NCBI GenBank assembly: GCA_002688395.1 | Contig: NZCU01000025.1 | Location: forward strand, 1-6,808 | Source: Nanobdellota archaeon | Lineage (GTDB): Archaea > Nanobdellota > Nanobdellia > SCGC-AAA011-G17 > ARS1403 | Reading direction: 5' to 3' | Length of the DNA stretch: 6,808 bases | The notes under the pieces: generated by a model | What the model was told of the DNA's origin: nothing | Seen by the model: the letters and a program-made list of their open reading frames with translations, nothing else | Database searches by the model: none | Program-made: the position numbers and the translations under genes | In this document: positions 1 through 4,927 of the stretch, in pieces | Position numbering within the stretch: the first letter of the stretch is position 1 | How the letters are laid out: every line of letters begins with the position of its first letter

Positions 1-972
1 AAGTTTTACAATCTTGTCTTTAGAGATCTAGCTCATAAACTATGGGGAGATCCTAAAACATTATCAGAAGAATTGGGAAGAAGAAGAGTTCCTGTGCCTA
101 ATATTTTTTCCTTAGTTTCAAACATGATTTCTGGTACTAAGAATAGACCAGATGTTTCTGCAAAGTATTTTTATTATCCTAAAAAAGGATATGGATTTAT
201 TTGTGATAAGTTTATGGAAGTTATTGAAGGTAAAAAAGGTAAAATTTTAAACAATTCAACCCCTAGTAAGGTAAATATAAAAGATAATAAAGTAGTTTCT
301 GTTGAGTATAAAGATAAAAGAAATACAACTGTTAAAACAGATTATCTTGTTTCTTCCATTCCTTTAATAGATTTAATAAATCTTTTATCACCTAAAGCTC
401 CTGAGTATGTTGTTGAAGCAGCTGAAAAATTAAGGTTTAGATCTTTGACACTTTTGTATGTGTTTGCTGATAAAGATAGAATAATAAAAGATAATTGGTA
501 TTTTTATCCTGAAAAGGAGTTTATTTTCAATAGAGTATGTGAGTTAAATTCTTTTTCTCCATATACTATCCCTAAAGGGAAAGCATGTATTACTGTTGAG
601 GTTACTTCAGATAAAAATGATCCTTTCTTTAAGTTGGAAGATGAGAAAGTTTTTGAGAGAGTCATTATAGATTTAGAGAAAGCTGGAGTTATAAAGAAAG
701 AGGAAGTTAAAGATTATATTGTTAGGAGAGCTGGTAGGGTTTATCCTGTTTATGATTTGGATTTTAGAAAAAATTTAGATATTATTTTGAAATATTTATT
801 TAAAATTGAGAATTTATTAACTATTGGTAGGCAAGGCTTATTTAATTATAATAATGCAGATCATTGTATTGATATGTCTATAAAATCTGCAGATTTTATC
901 ATTAATAAAAAACCTAGAGAAGAATGGTGGAAGTTGTTAGATTATTTTGATAATTATAAAATAGTTGATTAA
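1..972 (+). CDS. FAD-dependent amine-oxidase-like oxidoreductase, C-terminal part (5' end outside window)
   Basis: The reading frame is open to the left edge, giving 323 visible codons; the N-terminal FAD-binding Rossmann segment (GxGxxG) lies outside, so this is about two thirds of a 450-500 residue protein. A TTG at 73 is internal, not the start: family-like residues (LWGDPKTLSEELGRRR) precede and span it. Family hallmarks seen in order are that segment, FYYPKKGYG, a VSSIP segment, LRFRSLTLLYVF with a following DNWYFYP, and near the C-terminus GRQGLFNYNNADH, the loop that closes over the flavin in amine-oxidase/protoporphyrinogen-oxidase-like enzymes. Members of this type sit in polysaccharide clusters, and some resemble UDP-galactopyranose mutase; the substrate cannot be read from sequence. 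A membrane glycan-type gene follows after one base, supporting a role in envelope glycan or lipid synthesis. The family is fairly sure; the reaction is unknown. Confidence 0.82.
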   Translation, partial: KFYNLVFRDLAHKLWGDPKTLSEELGRRRVPVPNIFSLVSNMISGTKNRPDVSAKYFYYPKKGYGFICDKFMEVIEGKKGKILNNSTPSKVNIKDNKVVSVEYKDKRNTTVKTDYLVSSIPLIDLINLLSPKAPEYVVEAAEKLRFRSLTLLYVFADKDRIIKDNWYFYPEKEFIFNRVCELNSFSPYTIPKGKACITVEVTSDKNDPFFKLEDEKVFERVIIDLEKAGVIKKEEVKDYIVRRAGRVYPVYDLDFRKNLDIILKYLFKIENLLTIGRQGLFNYNNADHCIDMSIKSADFIINKKPREEWWKLLDYFDNYKIVD

Positions 973-973
973 G

Positions 974-2410
974 ATGAAAATTAAAGGTAAAATTTTATTT
1001 ATCCCGATAGTAGTATTTCTTTTTATAATAATCGCAAGATTGAAATTAAGTTATAAAAATTTTGCTGAGTTTCCTTATTATTTTTTGGGTGATTCTAGTA
1101 ATTATCTTGTTCAAGTTTTTTTCCTAGCTAAATATGGATTTCATGGATTTGTTCCTAATTTTTTTAATGGATTTGTATTATTTAACAATTACCAACCTGG
1201 ATGGCCTTTGTTTGTGTTCCCAATCTATTTGTTAATTAAAAATGTTCCAATAGCTATGTATTTGGGAGTTGTTTTAACTTTCTTATTAGGGTTTATTGGT
1301 GTTTATTATTTAGGGAAAGTCCAGAAATATTCTTTAACGAAAATAGTAGCATTTTATGTACTATTATTTGGAAATCCCCTTTCTATAGATATAATTTTTA
1401 ATGTATTTAGATTTGGAGAATTTTTTGGTTGGGTTTTATTTATTCCTTTTTTTACTATTATTTTATATTATCTGAAAAGAGATTTAGATAAGAAATTTGT
1501 GTTATTTATATTATTTTATTCTTTAATAATTTTAACACATCCTTATGTTGCTACTTTATCTTCTTTTGTTATAATTCCATTTTTCTTTATTAAGAAAGAG
1601 AAAATAACTATAGCTGTTTCTACTTTGATATCTATAGTAATAACTTCTTTTTGGTGGATTCCTTTTCTTTCTACATTTAGTAAGCCTATAGATGGATTAA
1701 ATCAATTAAAAGAATTATTAGCTTTATCAAGTGTTTTTTCTTATAACACTTTAATATTATTGTTGTTTATATTTTTATTCTATTTATTCTGGAAAAATAA
1801 TAGAAAGGATAAAGTAAAGTTTTTTATTCCGTTCTTTGTATTGGGTGTTTTTGTTTTGAGTAGATTGATATTGTTTATTCCTATATTAAACAAAGTCCCC
1901 CCAAATTCTTATAATATATTTTTCTTAATTTTAAGTTTGTATTTATTTTTTGAGATTGATTATTCTGAGAGATTTAAAAAAATTATTTTTGTTTCATTAA
2001 TATTAGTATCTGCTTTATCTTTAGTGATTGTTTTTTCTGATTCTAAAGTTTTTCTTGATAGTGATAAAGAAGTTGGGGATGATTTGATTAAATTATTAGA
2101 AGATGTTGAGAATTTTGTTATACTATCTAGTAGAGATACTAATTACATAGTTTATGCTGTTATTAATAATGATGCTAATATTATTTTTCCAAGAGGTTTG
2201 ATTCATTTTGAAGCATCTTCAGAGATTTTAAGAGCTAATACTGAGATTGAAAAAGGTTATAGAGGAAATAATTGTGAGGTGATTGTAAATAATTTAAGAG
2301 AACATGAAGTTGAGAATTTATTATCTATAGAGGATAGATGTGACTTTTTTGAAAGTTGTGGGTTGAATAAAGTCAGACAAGAAGGGGGTGCTTGTTTATT
2401 TTCTCTTTAA
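974..2410 (+). CDS. Multi-pass membrane protein, GT-C-like (PTPS-related membrane family candidate)
   Basis: This is a 478-residue protein with about ten hydrophobic segments over the first ~355 residues and a soluble, probably extracytoplasmic C-terminal domain of ~120 residues. The layout resembles GT-C polyprenyl-phosphate-sugar glycosyltransferases and the archaeal membrane family annotated as 6-pyruvoyl-tetrahydropterin-synthase-related: TM1, then a first outer loop with an acidic residue (GDSSNYL, Asp40), then PGWPLFVFP, LTHPYVA and FWWIPFL motifs. I see no clear DxD, so glycosyltransferase activity is inferred from layout and neighbours only. The C-terminal part carries four to five cysteines (NNCEV, RCDFFESC, GGACLF). 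ATG 974 is chosen over TTG 965 because it follows the upstream TAA by one base, a junction form repeated elsewhere here, and TTG 965 would overlap the upstream gene without an SD. It is likely co-translated with its neighbours in an envelope operon. Confidence 0.72.
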   Translation: MKIKGKILFIPIVVFLFIIIARLKLSYKNFAEFPYYFLGDSSNYLVQVFFLAKYGFHGFVPNFFNGFVLFNNYQPGWPLFVFPIYLLIKNVPIAMYLGVVLTFLLGFIGVYYLGKVQKYSLTKIVAFYVLLFGNPLSIDIIFNVFRFGEFFGWVLFIPFFTIILYYLKRDLDKKFVLFILFYSLIILTHPYVATLSSFVIIPFFFIKKEKITIAVSTLISIVITSFWWIPFLSTFSKPIDGLNQLKELLALSSVFSYNTLILLLFIFLFYLFWKNNRKDKVKFFIPFFVLGVFVLSRLILFIPILNKVPPNSYNIFFLILSLYLFFEIDYSERFKKIIFVSLILVSALSLVIVFSDSKVFLDSDKEVGDDLIKLLEDVENFVILSSRDTNYIVYAVINNDANIIFPRGLIHFEASSEILRANTEIEKGYRGNNCEVIVNNLREHEVENLLSIEDRCDFFESCGLNKVRQEGGACLFSL

Positions 2411-2769
2411 AAAAACAAATAATTTATTGGGTGCCTGTTTATTTGTATATGGGAATTATATTTTATTTTTCTTCTCAAAGTTCTATTTCTTTAGGAGGAC
2501 AACCAATTGGTGGGCCTAATATTATTGCACCTTTAAGACACTCTGCTGAATATTTTATTTTAGCTTTACTTGTTTTTAGAGGGTCTATTACATCTAAATT
2601 TAGAAAAAATTCTGTGCTAATAACAATTTTAATTTCTGGATTATATGGTTTTAGTGATGAGGTTCATCAATATTTTGTTCCTGGAAGGACTTTTAGTTTT
2701 GGAGATATTTTATTTGATTTGTTAGGTATTATTATAGGAGTATTAATCTACAAATTTTTTAAGAAATAA
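2392..2769 (+). CDS. VanZ-like membrane protein
   Basis: This is a 125-residue protein with four predicted membrane segments and the VanZ-family pattern: an early WVPVYLYMGIIFYFSSQ segment, RHSAEYF (residues 49-55), then YGFSDEVHQYFVPGR (85-99) and a final DILFDLLGIIIG helix. VanZ was named for teicoplanin resistance in enterococci, but the family is widespread in envelope loci and its biochemical role is unsettled; in an archaeon without peptidoglycan, resistance is not implied. The start is uncertain. TTG 2392 overlaps the upstream gene by 19 bp; the first in-frame ATG (2449) would cut into the first helix and is unlikely. A GGGGGTG stretch at 2384-2390 looks like an SD but is only 1 nt from TTG 2392; it would be well spaced for the ATT codon at 2398. 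The 3' end overlaps the convergent gene by 11 bp. Confidence 0.82.
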   Translation: MFIFSLKKQIIYWVPVYLYMGIIFYFSSQSSISLGGQPIGGPNIIAPLRHSAEYFILALLVFRGSITSKFRKNSVLITILISGLYGFSDEVHQYFVPGRTFSFGDILFDLLGIIIGVLIYKFFKK

Positions 2770-3226
2770 TTTTAAATTTTTTCTCTATATAAGGTTCTAA
2801 ATGCTTTTTTTGTCCTGGTTTTTCTATATAATGTAATCTTACTGTGTATAATCCAGGATTTACTTTCCATGAAGGTAAAGTGTAATAAGTCATTGTAGCT
2901 TCATCATCTATTAAGTCTCCTTTACAATATTTACTTCCCTTACAAGGGTAGAAGTTTTGTCCTTGACAATCATCTTCAGTTGGATGATATGTTCTTGTAT
3001 CTTTTCTTAATCCCTCAAAATAAAATTCAATATCAGGATCTATACAGAAATCATTTATTTTAACTTTAATTTGGATTGGTTGACCTGCTTTTACGACATC
3101 ATTTGTTATCCCTAATTCTGGGGGGACTAATTTAATGGGATTTCCAGTTATTTCTTCAAAATTAAATGAAAATGCTGAAATTACTAATAAGAAAAATAAT
3201 GCGATAATTATATTCTGAGGTTTCAT
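2759..3226 (-). CDS. Small anchored/secreted protein, paralog 3 of the tandem array
   Basis: This is a 155-residue protein and the last gene of a three-gene array on the - strand. An N-terminal hydrophobic helix (residues ~6-21) is followed by NFEEITGN (22-29), the signature shared by all three. The rest is a beta-rich domain: VKAGQPIQIKV (45-55), CIDPDIEFYFEG (61-72), then YTLPSW and a YTVRLHYIE strand near the end. C61 and C101 match the conserved pair in the sister proteins; C87 and C95 occur only here, in an insert, and could form a second disulfide. The fold is probably an Ig-like sandwich displayed outside the cell. ATG follows the upstream stop by one base (TAAGATG) without an SD, so translation is probably coupled. 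The C-terminal codons overlap the end of the VanZ gene. I recognise no named family; the gene is surely real from the paralogy. Confidence 0.83.
   Translation of the reverse strand: MKPQNIIIALFFLLVISAFSFNFEEITGNPIKLVPPELGITNDVVKAGQPIQIKVKINDFCIDPDIEFYFEGLRKDTRTYHPTEDDCQGQNFYPCKGSKYCKGDLIDDEATMTYYTLPSWKVNPGLYTVRLHYIEKPGQKKHLEPYIEKKFKIIS
2777..2782 (+). terminator. T-run after the glycan/VanZ operon, possible archaeal terminator
   Basis: A run of six T on the + strand lies 8 nt after the VanZ stop, following another T-rich stretch at the end of that gene. Archaeal RNA polymerase can stop at such T-rich tracts without a hairpin. The tract lies inside the convergent gene, so the two transcripts would overlap at their ends. 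The call rests only on base content and position. Confidence 0.3.
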
Positions 3227-3227
3227 C

Positions 3228-3704
3228 TTATTTATTTGGAGTTATTGTAAAGTAAGAATGTAAATAATCTTTAGTTGTTCTATCTTCCCAATAGTATACT
3301 CTAGCAAAATAATCTCCATCCCAATCAGGTCTTGTTCTATAACTTACAGTAAAGGAATTAGTATCATCTAACTCATAATCATTTTTACAGAATTTATATC
3401 TTCCTTTTTTTGTTATTGTTGCTTTTCTTCCTCCATTAGTGTCTTCTGTTCCATCAAATCTTACTCCACCAAAATATAATTCAATTTCTGGATCAACACA
3501 TGCCCCTCTTACTTGAACATTAATATTTAATTTTTCTCCTGCTTTAATCCTCTCAGGAGATGTTGATACAATTGGAAGATCATTATTATTTGTTAAAGTA
3601 AAATTTCCAGTAAATTGAGGTAAATTAGTTCCTATTAATCCAACTAAAAAAATTGTGACTAAAGCTATTAATACTTTGTCATTTGAAAAATTCAAATCTG
3701 CCAT
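3228..3704 (-). CDS. Small anchored/secreted protein, paralog 2 of the tandem array
   Basis: This is a 158-residue protein and the middle gene of the array. A short polar start is followed by one hydrophobic helix (residues ~11-26), then NLPQFTGN (27-34), the shared signature, an Asn/Thr-rich linker, and a beta-rich domain. Shared blocks with the sisters are IKAGEKLNINV (53-63), CVDPEIELYFGGVRFD (69-84), C106 in YKFC, and a C-terminal SFTVSYRTRPDWDGDYFARV segment. C69 and C106 probably form a disulfide, as expected for an exported domain. There is no C-terminal anchor, so the protein is either held by its N-terminal helix or released by cleavage near it. The junction with the upstream gene is TAAAATG (one base between stop and start) with no SD, indicating coupled translation. 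The function is unknown; surface adhesion or ligand binding is only a guess. Confidence 0.84.
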   Translation of the reverse strand: MADLNFSNDKVLIALVTIFLVGLIGTNLPQFTGNFTLTNNNDLPIVSTSPERIKAGEKLNINVQVRGACVDPEIELYFGGVRFDGTEDTNGGRKATITKKGRYKFCKNDYELDDTNSFTVSYRTRPDWDGDYFARVYYWEDRTTKDYLHSYFTITPNK

Positions 3705-3705
3705 T

Positions 3706-4158
3706 TTAATTTATTGTGAATGTTGTAGATATAAAATCTTCAGTTTCGTAATCAAAAACTTTTGCGAAGAATACTCCTGTTTCATCTTCTGCAGGTTTCC
3801 ATTCAGCATATGTTTTAAATCTTACATCAAAGGAATTACATAATTTTTTATTAGATCCAAACTGTGCTGAAATTGGTTGAGCTGTTGCTCTTCTGAAATC
3901 CGCATCATCGTAGAATCCAACAATTCTGTTAACACATTTTGGTCCTGGGTTTACACTTACAGTAACGTAATCCCCTGCATTAACAAACCTATCATTTGTT
4001 GAAAGAGTAATTGTTGTTTTTGGACTAAATGAAGGATAAATATCTGATGATGCTTTTCCTGTTAATTTATCTAGGTTTATACCAATTAGTGCTACTACTA
4101 AAATTGCAACTAAAGAAACTACAAAAATATTTGACTCTTTTTTTGCTGATTTTTTCAA
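3706..4158 (-). CDS. Small anchored/secreted protein, paralog 1 (first gene) of the tandem array
   Basis: This is a 150-residue protein that leads the array. It has a Lys-rich N-terminus (positive-inside), one hydrophobic helix (~11-27), then NLDKLTGK (28-35), followed by a beta-rich domain with VNAGDYVTVSV (59-69), C75 and C107 (the conserved pair) and a C-terminal block with EW and FFAKVFDYE that aligns with the sisters. It is the most divergent: the C-x-D-P-[ED]-I-E core is replaced by CVNRIVGFY. The start is TTG, well supported by a GAGGTG SD six bases upstream and a TATA box at the right distance; no better start exists. It lies 61 bp downstream of the glutaredoxin-like gene but has its own promoter. 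The function is not recognised; it is probably an extracytoplasmic Ig-like module. Confidence 0.82.
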   Translation of the reverse strand: MKKSAKKESNIFVVSLVAILVVALIGINLDKLTGKASSDIYPSFSPKTTITLSTNDRFVNAGDYVTVSVNPGPKCVNRIVGFYDDADFRRATAQPISAQFGSNKKLCNSFDVRFKTYAEWKPAEDETGVFFAKVFDYETEDFISTTFTIN

Positions 4159-4164
4159 CTAATA

Positions 4165-4170
4165 CACCTC
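4165..4170 (-). promoter_or_regulatory. Shine-Dalgarno site deciding a TTG start
   Basis: GAGGTG on the - strand lies six bases before the TTG at 4158. It is the best SD in the window and it fixes the unusual TTG start of the array's first gene. It falls within the short leader predicted from the TATA box at 4196-4205. Confidence 0.75.
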
Positions 4171-4195
4171 TTTATTATTTTAATGGAGCTTACCT

Positions 4196-4205
4196 AATAT
4201 ATAAA
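4196..4205 (-). promoter_or_regulatory. TATA box of the three-paralog operon
   Basis: TTTATATATT on the - strand is a strong archaeal TATA box, preceded by the purine-poor but A-rich end of the glutaredoxin gene. Its centre is about 42 nt from the TTG start, so with the usual ~25 nt to the start site the mRNA would carry a ~17 nt leader, just enough to hold the SD. It drives all three paralogs. Confidence 0.65.
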
Positions 4206-4219
4206 GGTTTTTATAGAAA

Positions 4220-4525
4220 TTAATGTCCTTGGCATGCTGCATCTGTTGGGAATTCTGTGGATTCTTCTGTTTTTGTTATAAATTTTTGTTCTGCTAGATA
4301 ATCTTCTACTTCTTCTCCAGAAACATCGGCTAGCATTTTTCCATCTACTTCAACACAAGGAGATAGGGTTTGTCCTGTTTTTTCTACCATTTCTTGATAA
4401 TTTTCTGGACTAACAATAATATCTTTATCTTCATATTGTAAGTTGTATTTCTTCATAATTTCCCTTACACCCATGCTCCATCCACATTCAGTTTTTAGCC
4501 AGGCAATTATTTTTGGTTGTGTCAT
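4220..4525 (-). CDS. Glutaredoxin-like protein with CGWS active site
   Basis: This is a 101-residue thioredoxin-fold protein. The first strand leads to C14-G15-W16-S17, a one-cysteine active site close to the CGFS of class II (monothiol) glutaredoxins, which bind [2Fe-2S] clusters with glutathione or similar thiols. The second site is LSPCVEVDG (54-62): the cis-proline P56, expected in this fold, is followed by C57. DVSGEEVEDYL is the C-terminal helix region. A short acidic tail ends in ACQGH (C98). Similar CGWS/SPC proteins occur in bacteria. The role is thiol redox control or Fe-S handling; the physiological thiol in this organism is unknown. The gene lies 39 nt downstream of the ferredoxin gene on the same strand but has its own TATA box 27 nt before ATG, so it may be read both as a leaderless mRNA and by read-through. 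Confidence 0.85.
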   Translation of the reverse strand: MTQPKIIAWLKTECGWSMGVREIMKKYNLQYEDKDIIVSPENYQEMVEKTGQTLSPCVEVDGKMLADVSGEEVEDYLAEQKFITKTEESTEFPTDAACQGH

Positions 4526-4547
4526 TTTTTTATTAGATTATTATTTA

Positions 4548-4557
4548 ATTTATATAG
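4548..4557 (-). promoter_or_regulatory. TATA box of the glutaredoxin-like gene (leaderless)
   Basis: CTATATAAAT on the - strand is preceded by an A-rich stretch that suits a BRE. Its centre is ~27 nt from the ATG at 4525, so transcription should start at or next to the start codon. No SD is present between them, which agrees with leaderless translation. Confidence 0.65.
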
Positions 4558-4574
4558 TTTTTTATTAAAAAACT
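4556..4574 (-). terminator. AT-only hairpin across the ferredoxin stop codon
   Basis: AGTTTTTT at 4556-4563 pairs perfectly with AAAAAACT at 4567-4574 around a 3-base loop. The element contains the ferredoxin TAA and abuts the next gene's TATA box. On the - strand the T-run could release polymerase after the ferredoxin; alternatively the A-run is simply the promoter's upstream A-tract. The perfect 8-bp arms are clear; the role is a guess. Confidence 0.35.
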
Positions 4575-4825
4575 GGATTTATTTTTATTTCTCCTTTTTT
4601 TATTTTACATTGACATCCTAGGCGTTCATTTCCTTCGCATCCCATTTCTTTTTCAGCTTCATTTATTTCGTTTAGATTTTCCATTCCTTCTTCTACTTCC
4701 ACTTTACATACGCCACATGTACCATCAGCGCAAGCAATTATAACTCCTATTTCTTCGCATGCATCTTTAATAAAATCTCCATCTTTTACTTCTATTTCTT
4801 TATCTTCTGATTTTACTTTTGCCAT
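4565..4825 (-). CDS. [2Fe-2S] ferredoxin (plant/adrenodoxin-type fold)
   Basis: This is an 86-residue small electron carrier. The cluster loop is C32-ADGT-C37-GV-C40, the C-x4-C-x2-C pattern of beta-grasp [2Fe-2S] ferredoxins, and the fourth ligand is C71 in RLGCQC, about 30 residues later as in the family. The preceding IEVKDGDFIKDACEEIG matches the usual strand-helix lead-in. Three further cysteines (C23, C63, C73) are not ligands in the family and may reflect an anaerobic cytoplasm. Many acidic residues suit docking to a basic partner. No partner reductase is visible here; the Rieske protein on the other strand is another low-mass Fe-S carrier. The gene is transcribed away from the aquaporin, with a TATA-like box 28 nt before ATG and no SD, so it is probably leaderless. 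The call is sure; the partner is unknown. Confidence 0.92.
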   Translation of the reverse strand: MAKVKSEDKEIEVKDGDFIKDACEEIGVIIACADGTCGVCKVEVEEGMENLNEINEAEKEMGCEGNERLGCQCKIKKGEIKINPVF

Positions 4826-4849
4826 TTTAATTTTAGAAAAGAGATACCC

Positions 4850-4857
4850 TTTAAATG
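4850..4857 (-). promoter_or_regulatory. TATA-like box of the ferredoxin gene (leaderless)
   Basis: CATTTAAA on the - strand has its centre ~28 nt before the ATG at 4825, with A-rich bases upstream. There is no SD before the ATG. It is one half of the divergent ferredoxin/aquaporin promoter region. Confidence 0.5.
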
Positions 4858-4890
4858 TTTTTCTGATGAGATGTAATTGTGAGTTTAGAG

Positions 4891-4906
4891 TATAAATATC
4901 TTTATA
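4891..4906. promoter_or_regulatory. Inverted repeat overlapping the aquaporin TATA box, possible operator
   Basis: TATAAA-TATC-TTTATA is a 6-4-6 perfect inverted repeat in the divergent ferredoxin/aquaporin intergenic region; its right arm is part of the aquaporin TATA box. A dimeric regulator could bind here and block TBP. In such AT-rich DNA, TATA-like words pair easily, so chance is a fair alternative. Confidence 0.3.
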
Positions 4907-4910
4907 AATT
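4901..4910 (+). promoter_or_regulatory. TATA box of the aquaporin gene (leaderless)
   Basis: TTTATAAATT has its centre 24 nt before the ATG at 4928 and 27 nt before the ATG at 4931. The spacing argues for a leaderless mRNA and slightly favours the second ATG as the true start. A second TATAAATA at 4891-4898 is too far upstream for leaderless use. Confidence 0.6.
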
Positions 4911-4927
4911 TATTTTAGATTCTTTTT

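Noticed and set aside
73..75. TTG 73 as the true start of the flavoprotein
   Set aside because: The frame is open to the window edge and family-like sequence is coded before it, so the gene is cut by the window, not short.
965..973. TTG 965 as the start of the GT-C-like protein
   Set aside because: It lies inside the upstream gene with no SD; ATG 974 right after the stop fits the TAA-N-ATG junction repeated elsewhere.
2392..2769. VanZ as an antibiotic-resistance gene
   Set aside because: The family is broad and no other van genes are present; an archaeal cell without peptidoglycan is not a glycopeptide target.
3655..3843. A 62-codon + strand open frame across the first and second paralog junction
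   Set aside because: It is antisense to two paralogous genes whose conservation proves the other strand, and its product looks random.
3706..4158. The paralogs as type IV pilins with class III signal peptides
   Set aside because: A class III site has a basic-Gly cleavage site before the hydrophobic helix with a following Gln/Glu; here the conserved T-G lies after the helix and no such site precedes it.
4029..4223. A 64-codon + strand open frame over the first paralog's leader helix and promoter
   Set aside because: Its Leu-rich product is the complement of the membrane helix and regulatory region; there is no support for it as a gene.
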